DNA from: Verrucomicrobiia bacterium
GTDB taxonomy: Bacteria; Verrucomicrobiota; Verrucomicrobiia; JABWAM01
Assembly: GCA_028687435.1 (NCBI GenBank)
Contig: JAQUAF010000016.1
Location: forward strand, 16,766 to 80,765
Length of the DNA stretch: 64,000 nt
Reading direction: 5' to 3'
Shown: positions 52,435-60,242 of the stretch, piece by piece
How positions within the stretch are numbered: the first letter of the stretch is position 1
Layout: each line of letters opens with the position of its first letter
Position numbers and translations under genes: made by a program
Notes under the pieces: generated by a model
What the model was told of the DNA's origin: nothing
What the model saw: only the letters and a program-made list of their open reading frames with translations
Database searches by the model: none

Positions 52435-53796
52435 TCAGTTCAGTCTGTAGAGAGTGATCGCGTTTTCGGCGGCAATCTTCCGTGCCACATCCGGCGGAAG
52501 CGCCTTAAGAATCGCGCCGACTCGTCCTCCGCCAAGCGGTTTTTTGGCGGCAAGGGAGGAAGGAAGCCCGCCGCTGTTTCTGGAATTCGGAGAGGAGGTG
52601 AATTGATCGCTTCCAATGACAAAACGGTCTGGAAAATCCTGAAAGACCTTGAGCCATTCCGCCTTGATGGTTCCATCCTGGTTCATGGGAAAATGTTGAA
52701 CCGAGATTTCCGATGAATTGCCCGGCCCGGGACGCAAGCTCATGTAAAGATTGGCGTGTTTTTGGAGGAGTTGATGGCTCAGTTCCGCCGTCCAGTGTCC
52801 CGTGTTGTCGGAGCCGGCGTGCGCCCAGCAGATTTTTGCGCGCGGGTTGTGATCCAGCAGCCGCTCGAATGCCGCCAGATTGGGATGGAACACCGCGGGA
52901 TTGTTGGGGGAGGTCAACCACCCGGGACGGGGCAGATCCTGGGTGATGACGTCAAAATGAACATCGATGGGAACATCGTGGCGGGCGGCGATGTCGGCGA
53001 GCAGCAGCAGCAGGGGATGGTCGGCGGCGACACATTCGTAGGGATGTTGGGCGCCGTGCAGGGACAGGTGGTGGATGGCGATTTCACCGAATCCCGAGGC
53101 GCCCTGCCGGAGGATCTCTTCCGCTTTTTGTTCAAATTGCCGCCGCACGCTGTCGCTGACGGAGGTCTGATTCGCGGTTTGTTGAATCATGACGTTCAGG
53201 CTTCCCCCGCCCCCGAGGAATGCGAACCGTCCGGGATGCTGTTGGAGCGCGGCGCGAAAGGAATCGCAATCAAAGTGCGCGATGTCCTGCGGCGGCGGCA
53301 TGATGATCATTTTGGACGCCCCCGCCTGGTTCATCGACTCGACAGCGGCGGTTGCCGCCCCCTTGAATTCCTCCTGTCCGCGGGCAGCCAGATGATCGTG
53401 AACGTCAACCCATGGAATGGCGCTTGGCGCGGCATTCGAGGGACGGGCTTGTTCCATGACGCGAAGGGCGAGTTGTTGCTGTTTGTTGGCGAAATCCGTT
53501 TCGGACATGGCAACGGCTTCATCCAGGATGGCGCTTATCGCGGTCAGCCGTGTTTCCACATCCGTCATGCCTCGCTGGGTCAACCGCTGCCTCATTCGAT
53601 CAAGGATTTGCGGCTTGGATTGCTGATTGGAGCGGGCCGCGACGAGCATCCGGATGTTGTTTTGGATGATTTGTTCCTGGGAAAGAGGTTGTCTTCCTTC
53701 GGACATTTGCGCCGGCAGACAACATGTTCCGGACAACCAGAGGACAACTGTCAGCCAGACACAAAGACATGCGGCGGGAAGGGAGACTGTGCGCAT
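52435..53796 (-). CDS. exported amidohydrolase-2-family protein
   Basis: 453 residues. N-terminal signal sequence (LPAACLCVWLTVVLWLSGTC). After a helical segment (about 40-120) follows a TIM-barrel metal hydrolase with WVDVHDHLA (metal His pair), IAIHHLSLHG, PIDVHFDV, CWAHAGSDN and FVIGSDQFTSS (last Asp). These match the amidohydrolase 2 family, which covers decarboxylases and lactonases. The substrate is unknown. It has its own promoter at 53803-53831 and lies 45 bases after the aminotransferase end. Confidence 0.85.
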   Translation of the reverse strand: MRTVSLPAACLCVWLTVVLWLSGTCCLPAQMSEGRQPLSQEQIIQNNIRMLVAARSNQQSKPQILDRMRQRLTQRGMTDVETRLTAISAILDEAVAMSETDFANKQQQLALRVMEQARPSNAAPSAIPWVDVHDHLAARGQEEFKGAATAAVESMNQAGASKMIIMPPPQDIAHFDCDSFRAALQQHPGRFAFLGGGGSLNVMIQQTANQTSVSDSVRRQFEQKAEEILRQGASGFGEIAIHHLSLHGAQHPYECVAADHPLLLLLADIAARHDVPIDVHFDVITQDLPRPGWLTSPNNPAVFHPNLAAFERLLDHNPRAKICWAHAGSDNTGHWTAELSHQLLQKHANLYMSLRPGPGNSSEISVQHFPMNQDGTIKAEWLKVFQDFPDRFVIGSDQFTSSPNSRNSGGLPSSLAAKKPLGGGRVGAILKALPPDVARKIAAENAITLYRLN

Positions 53797-53802
53797 GACG
53801 AT

Positions 53803-53831
53803 AAAGTACCGACGCGGGCAGCCATAAGCAA
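53803..53831 (-). promoter_or_regulatory. candidate promoter of the amidohydrolase, leaderless spacing
   Basis: On the minus strand TTGCTT (53831-53826), 17 bp, TACTTT (53808-53803), six bases, ATG at 53796. Confidence 0.5.
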
Positions 53832-53841
53832 GCGTCAGGCG

Positions 53842-54948
53842 TCAGTCCGCGGCTTCTTTGAGGGTGGCGCAGACAAAAGCCGCTTCATCGTCGCTCAGGC
53901 CGTTGTAGAACGGGAGGATGAGTCCGTTTGCGGCGAGGTGTTCGGTTTGGGGGAGAGAAACGGGCTTTTCATTCCGGGTGTAACAGACTTGAAGATGAAT
54001 GGGGGGAAGGGACGGGCGGGTGGCCACGCCTTTTTCAGCCAGAACAGCCGCCGCCCGGTCGCGGCCGCCGTCGTCTTTGCGAAAACGGATCATGTAAGAT
54101 TGGTGATTGGCCGCGCAGCCCGCGGGTTCGCAGGGCAGGATGAAACGGGAATCGTTCCCCAGTTGTTTTTCGTAACACCTGGCTAGCCGCCGTCGTTCGG
54201 CAATGGTGGCGGGCAGCCGTTCCATCTGGCCGATGCCCAGGGCGGCCTGCATGTCGGTCAGGCGGTAATTATAGGCCACTTCGACAAAGGCTTGGGGGGT
54301 GGGGTTTTTCGTCATGCCATGATTGCGCATGAGCCGCATCCGTCCGGCCATGGCGGCGTCGCGGGTGAGAACCATGCCGCCCTCGCCGGTGCTGACGATT
54401 TTGCGCGGGTGAAAGGACAGGCATGCGGCGCGGGACCATGCGCAATTGCCCACGGGCGCCTCCCGGTAACGGCTGCCGATGGCGCAGGCGGCGTCCTCCA
54501 CGAGCGCCACGCCTTTTTTCTCCGCCAAGGCGGCAAAGCCGGTCAGATCGCAGGGCAACCCGAACTGGTGAACGACCAGGATGGCGCGCGTGGCGGAAGT
54601 GATCAGGGGTTCGACCGTTGACGGGGTCATGTTGAAAGTCGCGGGATCGACATCGCAAAAAACCGGTTTTGCGCCGCAATGGCAGACGGCGTTGGCCGAG
54701 GCAACAAAGGAAAAGGAGGGGACGATGACTTCGTCGCCGGGCCGCACTCCCGCGGCTTCGAGCGCCAGATGCAGCGCCGTGGTTCCGGAGGAAACAGCGA
54801 CCGCATGCGGCGCCTGGCAGAAATCCGCCACGGCTTTTTCAAATTGTTCCACCCGCGGCCCCTGCATGATCCAGCCGGAACGCAAAACCTCCTGGACGCG
54901 TTGAAGATCCTCTTCGCGGATATCGACTTTCGAGAGCGGAATTTTCAT
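53842..54948 (-). CDS. DegT/DnrJ/EryC1-family sugar aminotransferase, WbpE-like
   Basis: 368 residues from ATG 54948 (MKIPLSKVDIREEDL). PLP fold type I; the catalytic Lys lies in SFHPRKIVSTGEGG, with VVHQFGLPCDL and VEDAACAIGSRY before it. Such enzymes transfer an amino group to a keto sugar nucleotide. The longer frame to 55029 runs into the hairpin repeat and is not part of the gene. With the Gfo/Idh oxidoreductase and the hexapeptide acetyltransferase nearby, it fits a WbpB-WbpE-WbpD set that makes a 3-acetamido uronic acid. Confidence 0.92.
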   Translation of the reverse strand: MKIPLSKVDIREEDLQRVQEVLRSGWIMQGPRVEQFEKAVADFCQAPHAVAVSSGTTALHLALEAAGVRPGDEVIVPSFSFVASANAVCHCGAKPVFCDVDPATFNMTPSTVEPLITSATRAILVVHQFGLPCDLTGFAALAEKKGVALVEDAACAIGSRYREAPVGNCAWSRAACLSFHPRKIVSTGEGGMVLTRDAAMAGRMRLMRNHGMTKNPTPQAFVEVAYNYRLTDMQAALGIGQMERLPATIAERRRLARCYEKQLGNDSRFILPCEPAGCAANHQSYMIRFRKDDGGRDRAAAVLAEKGVATRPSLPPIHLQVCYTRNEKPVSLPQTEHLAANGLILPFYNGLSDDEAAFVCATLKEAAD

Positions 54949-54966
54949 GGGATAGGTTGATGGATT

Positions 54967-55033
54967 GCGGCTGTGCGGGAGCCCCGCCCTCCTATGTATG
55001 GTAAAAAATGGAGGGCGGGGCTCCCGCACCGCC
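54967..55033. repeat. dispersed GC-rich hairpin repeat, copy B
   Basis: Left arm TGCGGGAGCCCCGCCCTCC, right arm GGAGGGCGGGGCTCCCGCA, loop about 17 bases with a run of A, almost the same as 31346-31412. A run of seven T follows at 55034. It lies between two genes of the same operon on the other strand, so a terminator role is unlikely. Confidence 0.7.
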
Positions 55034-55080
55034 TTTTTTAAGGCATAAACGATGTTTTTTTATTTTCGGGCCGCGCCGGG

Positions 55081-56049
55081 TTAGAAACGCGGAACGGATC
55101 GCAGCCAGTCGTAGAGCCGCTGCATGCCGGTTTCCAAATCGACGCGGGTTTCAAAACCAAGAAGGCGTTTGGCCTTGGAGGAGTCGCCCACCCGGCGTCC
55201 CACGGGGCCGATGGTGCGGGGCGCTTCGTAGCGGGGTTCAAGATCCTTGGCGCCCGTCACGTTCTGAACGATGCGCCAGAGTTCCATAAGGGTGGTTTCG
55301 CGGCCGGTGCAGACATTGAACACCTCGTCCGCCACGTCGCTCTGGTAGGCGGCCAGGTTGGCGCGGGCGATGTCGTCGATGAAGACGAAATCCATGGATT
55401 GTTCGCCCTTGCCGAAAATCAGCGGTTGCTGGCGGTCCATGGCGGCGTACAGCCAGCGGATCATCACCTCGGTGTAGGCGCCTGTGCGATCCATGCGGGG
55501 ACCGTACACATTGAAGTAACGGAAGGCCACGTAGGGCAGTTTGTTCATCTCATGGTAGGCCCGGTACATTTGTTCGTTGGCCACCTTGGCCGCGCCGTAA
55601 AGCGTGCGGTTGTTGTAGAGATGATGCGACTCGTCGATGGGGAATTGCTCGGCCAGTCCATAGACGCTGACCGAGGAGGCCGCCACCAGTTTGCGTGTCT
55701 TGTGTTCGAGACAGGCTTCGATCACATTGAGCGTGCCCATGATCATGGATTCGAGACATTCGCGTGGGCGTTCCACGCAAAGGGTGATTCGCATGGCAGC
55801 CTGGTGAAAAACCCCGTCGCAACCGGCGGTCAGCCGGTTGACAAGAGCCCGGTCCCGGACATCGCCCCGGTGGAGTTCCACCTTTCCGGCGGCCATGGCG
55901 GAAGCCAGATTGTCCTCGCGACCTCGAATGAAGTTGTCCAACACCCGGATGCGCGCCGCGCCCGCCGCCAGCAGTTGATCGGCGATATGGGAGCCAACCA
56001 GGCCGGCGCCGCCGGTGATAAGGAATGTGCCGTTTTCGATGGGGTTCAT
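55081..56049 (-). CDS. NAD-dependent sugar epimerase/dehydratase (extended SDR)
   Basis: 322 residues. Dinucleotide motif FLITGGAGLVGSHIADQLL, Asp in RVLDNFIRG, active-site Ser in ASSVSVYG and Tyr/Lys in LYGAAKVANEQMYRAYHE. The EPRYEAPRTIGPVGRRVGDS C-terminal part resembles UDP-glucose 4-epimerase relatives and UDP-glucuronate decarboxylases. Probable role is a nucleotide-sugar step for the surface polysaccharide. A short inverted repeat lies between it and the next gene upstream. Confidence 0.87.
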   Translation of the reverse strand: MNPIENGTFLITGGAGLVGSHIADQLLAAGAARIRVLDNFIRGREDNLASAMAAGKVELHRGDVRDRALVNRLTAGCDGVFHQAAMRITLCVERPRECLESMIMGTLNVIEACLEHKTRKLVAASSVSVYGLAEQFPIDESHHLYNNRTLYGAAKVANEQMYRAYHEMNKLPYVAFRYFNVYGPRMDRTGAYTEVMIRWLYAAMDRQQPLIFGKGEQSMDFVFIDDIARANLAAYQSDVADEVFNVCTGRETTLMELWRIVQNVTGAKDLEPRYEAPRTIGPVGRRVGDSSKAKRLLGFETRVDLETGMQRLYDWLRSVPRF

Positions 56050-56060
56050 GGGACGAGATT

Positions 56061-56141
56061 CAAGGTTTAAGGTTCAAGGTTTAAGATGAGATGGAACGTA
56101 ATCTGCCTTTTTACACCTTTAACCTTGCCCCTTGAACCTTG
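56061..56141. repeat. AAGGTT-rich direct and inverted repeat
   Basis: CAAGGTTTAAGGTTCAAGG repeats the unit CAAGGTTTAAG, and its complement (CTTTAACCTTG, CTTGAACCTTG) follows at 56117-56141, so a hairpin can form between two co-directional genes. Confidence 0.5.
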
Positions 56142-56149
56142 TCAGAACT

Positions 56150-56683
56150 TTACTTCCGGGGGCGTTTGGGGACGCGTTCGCCGTATTCGTTCACCCAGCC
56201 GATATGACGCGCCGGATTGCCGGCCACCAGTTCGAATTCCTCCACGTCGCGGATGACCACCGAGCCGGCCGCCACAAAACAAAACCGGCCCAGCAGACGC
56301 GGGCCAACGATGGTCGCGTTGGCGCCGATGCTGATTCCCTCGCCCAGCAGCACGGGGGTGATCCAGTCCTCGTTCTCGTAACGTCCGCGCGAATAAGGCG
56401 AACGCGGGGACCGGGGCCGCAGGTCGTTTGTGAAAGTGGCGTTGGGACCTATGAAAACATTGTCGCCGGCGATCAGTCCTTTCCAAAGGCAGACGCCGTT
56501 TTTGATGGTCACCCGGTTGCCGACCACCACGCCCTCTTCAATGAAACATTGTTCGCCGATGTTGCAGTCTTCGCCGATGACAGCGCCGTCCTGCATATGG
56601 CTGAAAGCCCAGATGCGGGTGCGCGCGCCAATGCGGCGGCTGTCCGCCATGGCTTTGGGATGAACAAAAAATTTCTTTTTCAT
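56150..56683 (-). CDS. hexapeptide N-acetyltransferase, WlbB/WbpD-like
   Basis: 177 residues, left-handed beta-helix. Opens FFVHPKAMADSRRIGARTRI and shows WAFSHMQDGAVIGEDCNIGE, GPNATFTNDLRPRS and LVAGNPARHIGWVNEYGERV, which closely follow the WlbB/WbpD enzymes that acetylate the 3-amino group of UDP-GlcNAc3N uronic acid using acetyl-CoA. The aminotransferase and Gfo/Idh genes of the same pathway flank it. Confidence 0.9.
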   Translation of the reverse strand: MKKKFFVHPKAMADSRRIGARTRIWAFSHMQDGAVIGEDCNIGEQCFIEEGVVVGNRVTIKNGVCLWKGLIAGDNVFIGPNATFTNDLRPRSPRSPYSRGRYENEDWITPVLLGEGISIGANATIVGPRLLGRFCFVAAGSVVIRDVEEFELVAGNPARHIGWVNEYGERVPKRPRK

Positions 56684-56806
56684 TTTATGTCATTAGGCGT
56701 TTAGCCTGTTGGTCTGAAGGTTGTTTGGAATTTCGTCCTCCTCCTAACAAAGGGAGGATTAAGGATGGTTTTTGCATCGAGCGTCGAGCATGTTTTCGTC
56801 GGGCGG

Positions 56807-57862
56807 TTACCGCACCCCGGCGCGGCTTAATTTGATTGGCTTTCCCCGAGCCTTCATGGATTGGTCAATGGCTTCGAGCACGGCCACGATTCGGGAGGCG
56901 AAGGCGCCGTCCGAAAGGGGACGGCGGTTTTCCCTCACAGCCGCCAGAAATTCCCTGGCTTGAACCAGCAGGGGTTCCTCGAGGTTGAGTTTGGGGATGG
57001 TGATGTCCCCTTCCTTGGGAAAGAGTTGGAAATCGCCGAATTCCCGCATCACCGCAGGTTCCTTGACGACAAAACGGTCATAAATGAAAACCGGTCCGGG
57101 CGAAGCCATATCCTGCCACACCAGCATTTTTTTGTCGCCCACCACCATGATTTCGCGTTCCTTTTTCGGGTCGAGCCAGCTTACGTGCACATGCGCCATC
57201 ACGTTGCCGGGATAACGAAGGGTGATGAAAGAGAGATCCTGGATGCCCTTGCGCAACCAGTCGTGCCCCACAGCGGACACCTCGATGGGTTCCGTGTTCA
57301 GAAGGAAATTGAAAATGGCCACGTCATGGGAAGCCAGATCCCAGACGACACTGACATCGGGACGGAACAGGCCGTAGTGGGTTCGCTTCGAATGCAGATA
57401 AAAAATCCGCCCGCATTTGCGGTTGGCCATGGTATCGCGCAGGTAGCGGATGCCTGGATTGAAAAGAAAAGTATGCCCCACCATCAGAACGCGCCGGTTG
57501 CGCCTGGCTTCCGCGCAGAGCTGCCTGGTCAGCCGGGAGGACAACCCCAGTGGTTTTTCGCAAAGCACATGTTTGCCGGCCCGCAGGGCGGCGGTGACCA
57601 GTTTTTCGTGGGAGGAAGTCGGGGTGGCGATGACCACGGCGTCCAGCGGACATTCCGCCAGCATTTCGCCGAAATCCTGGTAACATCGGGAGCCGGGGTA
57701 AAGATCCCGCACCTTGTGCAGCCGGGCTGCCTGGCTGTCGCAGATGCCCGTCAGTTGAGCCAGACGCGAAAAATGCCGCGCATGATTGGGGCCCCAGTGT
57801 CCAAGCCCCACCACGCCCACTCTCAAAGAGGGATCATTTGTCGAAGAAATGGTGTTTTTCAT
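56807..57862 (-). CDS. Gfo/Idh/MocA-family oxidoreductase, WlbA/WbpB-like
   Basis: 351 residues. N-terminal Rossmann motif VGVVGLGHWGPNHARHF, then ECPLDAVVIATPTSSH and CEKPLGLSSRL with the catalytic Lys. The C-terminal domain covers VVWDLASHDVAIFNFLL. WbpB/WlbA members oxidise the 3-hydroxyl of UDP-GlcNAc uronic acid, the step before the aminotransferase and acetyltransferase found next to it. The first enzyme (UDP-GlcNAc 6-dehydrogenase) is not in the window. Confidence 0.88.
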   Translation of the reverse strand: MKNTISSTNDPSLRVGVVGLGHWGPNHARHFSRLAQLTGICDSQAARLHKVRDLYPGSRCYQDFGEMLAECPLDAVVIATPTSSHEKLVTAALRAGKHVLCEKPLGLSSRLTRQLCAEARRNRRVLMVGHTFLFNPGIRYLRDTMANRKCGRIFYLHSKRTHYGLFRPDVSVVWDLASHDVAIFNFLLNTEPIEVSAVGHDWLRKGIQDLSFITLRYPGNVMAHVHVSWLDPKKEREIMVVGDKKMLVWQDMASPGPVFIYDRFVVKEPAVMREFGDFQLFPKEGDITIPKLNLEEPLLVQAREFLAAVRENRRPLSDGAFASRIVAVLEAIDQSMKARGKPIKLSRAGVR

Positions 57863-57967
57863 GAAATGTCAAAAATTGATACCCGAACCGGGCCATCAGC
57901 TCCATAAAAAAATGGATTGCGGATCGTCCTGCGCAGGCCGAAGCCCGGGAAACTCCGCAATTCGCGG

Positions 57968-57996
57968 TTGAAGTCGGGCGGCAAAACGGTTAGGGT
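57968..57996 (+). promoter_or_regulatory. candidate promoter of the second toxin-antitoxin pair, leaderless spacing
   Basis: TTGAAG (57968-57973), 17 bp, TAGGGT (57991-57996), five bases, ATG at 58002. Confidence 0.4.
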
Positions 57997-58001
57997 AAAG
58001 C

Positions 58002-58235
58002 ATGCCAATGACTCTCGATCAAATCGTTGAAGAAGCCCATCATTTGCCCGCCACGCAAGTGGCTGAATTGGTGGATCGGCTGACGCTGGACTTGCACCAT
58101 GCCGTTGATCCGTCCATTGAAGAAGCATGGAAAAAAGAGACGCAGCGGCGGTGGAATGAGATTGAATCCGGCCGTGAAAAAGGCGTGTCCTCGGAGGAGA
58201 TGAAAGGCCGTATTCGCGGTATCCTCTCGCGGTGA
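58002..58235 (+). CDS. addiction-module antitoxin (small helical type)
   Basis: 77 residues. LDQIVEEAHHLPATQVAELV followed by an acidic/Trp segment (SIEEAWKKETQRRWNEIESG) and SSEEMKGRIRGIL is the pattern of the short addiction-module component family that accompanies ParE-like toxins. The stop overlaps the toxin's GTG start (GTGA). ATG 58008 is an alternative start. Confidence 0.85.
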   Translation: MPMTLDQIVEEAHHLPATQVAELVDRLTLDLHHAVDPSIEEAWKKETQRRWNEIESGREKGVSSEEMKGRIRGILSR

Positions 58236-58534
58236 AGCCTTGCACTTTTCATTCGCAGGCGGCGGTGGAGTATGCGGAAGCGATTGAGCGTTACGCCGCG
58301 ATCCGGACGGAACTGGGCGAACGTTTTGTGTCCGAAGTGGATGGTTTGCTTCAAGACATTGCCGTCAATCCTCGACGATACCCACACTGGAATCCACCCC
58401 ATCGGAGGCATTTTTCAGAAGTTTTTCCGTACGCAATTATTTATCGTGACGAGCCGGACCGGGTGTGGATCCTGGCGGTGATGCACATGAGTCGTCATCC
58501 GGATTATTGGAAAGAACGTGTGTCGTCTTGTTGA
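58232..58534 (+). CDS. ParE/RelE-type toxin
   Basis: 100 residues from a GTG that overlaps the antitoxin stop by four bases. HSQAAVEYAEAIERYAAIRT, FVSEVDGLLQDIAVNPRRYP, HFSEVFPYAIIYRDEPDRVW and ILAVMHMSRHPDYWKER give the full ParE-like chain of helices and strands, including the conserved Arg in PRRYP. Such toxins poison gyrase or cut mRNA. Confidence 0.88.
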   Translation: MKPCTFHSQAAVEYAEAIERYAAIRTELGERFVSEVDGLLQDIAVNPRRYPHWNPPHRRHFSEVFPYAIIYRDEPDRVWILAVMHMSRHPDYWKERVSSC

Positions 58535-58667
58535 AACTGCCGGTGTGGAAATCGCTTTCGTTTCGGAGAAAAATGGCCAGTCTTGTCCTGTGGTTGAAAC
58601 CGTGGACATTGAAAAGCTTGGGACCTAGGATCCATGGGGGACCCCTTTTGCCGGATGGGCGAATCTT

Positions 58668-60086
58668 TTATTTGGAGCTTCCCCGGTACATGAAAAGATT
58701 GTGCCAGGCAAACCGGGCCATGTAACCAAGGGGCAGGCGGTTGGTCATCATGTAACGCCAGGTGAACGAGAAGAGAAAAAGGATGTGCAGAAACGGCGTG
58801 ATGGGTTGGCGCGAGAGGAATCTCCACAGCGGGTTGAGGCGGGGGAATCGGACCGAAAACCAGAAAAGTTTTTGGATGCGGACAAGTTCCGGGATGTTTT
58901 CCTGCAACAAGTCGCTGCTGTGGAAAAAGGTGTTTTGAAAAGAATCCTTGTTTTCGGGCAGCAGTTTCAAGTCACGGCAGATTTGGGCGATGCGGGTTCG
59001 GGGATAGGCCTGCAGGATGCTGCACCAGGGATAATCGGTCCCCATTTGGGCGTTGAGAGCCACGGTTTCCCAAGCTTCCCCGACGGTTTCAGTGGGGAAA
59101 CCCACCATGTTATAGGTCAGGAACGTAATGCCATGTTGGTGGAGCAGCCGTCCGGCTTCCATGATTTGTTCCGTTGAGGTCCGTTTGTCCAAGATCTCGC
59201 GTCGGAGGCGGGCGGAGCCGCTTTCCACGCCCATGCAAACCCGGATGCATCCGGCGGCGGACAGGGCTTCGCAGACCTCTTTTGTGACGGTATTGGGATG
59301 GGCGTTGCAGATGAAGGGCACGCCCGCTTGGGACCGGAAATCCTTCAGAAAGGCAAAAAGCCATTCCTTGTTGGCCGTGAAGGTGTCGTCGGAAATGACC
59401 GCGGTTTGAAACCGATACCGTTTGACGGCTTCCTCGATCTGCATCCGTGCGTGACCGGGAGAAGGGAACCGGACCAGTTTTCCGGCGCCGGCGTAAAGTT
59501 TTTTGTAGTTGTCGTTGTAACAGTAGGTGCAGGAATAGGGGCACCCCCGCCCGAAAACGAAGGTGCGAAGCGGACTTTGGCCGATGAGCGGATAACGGTC
59601 GTAGATGGAACGATCCGGCGCCGGCCAGTCGTCCATGTTCGAGATCAAAGGACGAACCGGATTTCGATGAATGACCGCGCCTTCCTTGATCCATAAATTT
59701 CGAATGGAGTGACAGGATGTCTTTTGCCCCAACGCTTTGGCCCATTCCAGCAGGGCTTCCTCTCCCTCGCCGACACACACGGCGTCAAAAGCGTCTTTTT
59801 CGACGATCTCGGGGAAGTAGGTTGCGCCAGGCCCGCCGACCAGGATGGGGATTTGCATGCGTTGCTTGAGCCTCCGGGCCAGCCCTTCCGCCCATTCCAG
59901 ATCGCCGCTGGTGATGGAGAAACAAAAAGCGTCCGCCTTTTTTTCCAAAGCCGCCTCCACAACATCCTTCTCAAAAACAGTGACCAGCACCCCCGACTCG
60001 TGTCCCTCGCGTTTCAATGCGGCAACCAGGGCCATGAGGCCGATTTGCTCAAAAACGCTGCGTTGAAAGAAGATGAAACGGGCCAT
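58668..60086 (-). CDS. B12-binding-type radical SAM protein
   Basis: 472 residues. N-terminal Rossmann-like domain (1-125; VGGPGATYFPEIVEKDAFDA and VCVGEGEEALLEW), as in cobalamin-binding radical SAM enzymes, although the usual DxHxxG is not evident. The radical SAM domain has C-x3-C-x2-C in GRGCPYSCTYCYN, then GVESGSARLRREILDKRTST and MVGFPTETVGEAW. A hydrophobic C-terminal part (LFLFSFTWRYMM) may bind the membrane. It may act on a lipid or a sugar chain of the polysaccharide region; the reaction is unknown. Confidence 0.87.
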   Translation of the reverse strand: MARFIFFQRSVFEQIGLMALVAALKREGHESGVLVTVFEKDVVEAALEKKADAFCFSITSGDLEWAEGLARRLKQRMQIPILVGGPGATYFPEIVEKDAFDAVCVGEGEEALLEWAKALGQKTSCHSIRNLWIKEGAVIHRNPVRPLISNMDDWPAPDRSIYDRYPLIGQSPLRTFVFGRGCPYSCTYCYNDNYKKLYAGAGKLVRFPSPGHARMQIEEAVKRYRFQTAVISDDTFTANKEWLFAFLKDFRSQAGVPFICNAHPNTVTKEVCEALSAAGCIRVCMGVESGSARLRREILDKRTSTEQIMEAGRLLHQHGITFLTYNMVGFPTETVGEAWETVALNAQMGTDYPWCSILQAYPRTRIAQICRDLKLLPENKDSFQNTFFHSSDLLQENIPELVRIQKLFWFSVRFPRLNPLWRFLSRQPITPFLHILFLFSFTWRYMMTNRLPLGYMARFAWHNLFMYRGSSK

Positions 60087-60209
60087 GGATGGGAAAATTT
60101 TTAAAATAGGATTACAAATCTTCTTACAAGAAGCGGTCAGTCACTAGAAGCCAAAAAAGAAATTGTCAACAATCGATTGTTTCGGACGTTCTAATAGACG
60201 GACTCGACA

Positions 60210-60237
60210 TTGTCCATATGTTGCGTCAAAATATGGA
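60210..60237 (+). promoter_or_regulatory. candidate promoter of the second radical SAM gene, leaderless spacing
   Basis: TTGTCC (60210-60215), 16 bp, TATGGA (60232-60237), five bases, ATG at 60243. Confidence 0.35.
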
Positions 60238-60242
60238 TTCAA

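Noticed and set aside
52756..54186. 476-residue open frame on the plus strand
   Set aside because: Antisense across the amidohydrolase and aminotransferase genes; it spans their gap only by lack of stops.
54949..55029. N-terminal extension of the aminotransferase to 55029
   Set aside because: The extra residues are translated from the hairpin repeat; the same peptide appears by translation of the copy near 31.4 kb.
55010..55045. GC-rich hairpin followed by T run as a terminator
   Set aside because: It would act on the plus strand, where no gene ends; the same hairpin elsewhere has no T run.
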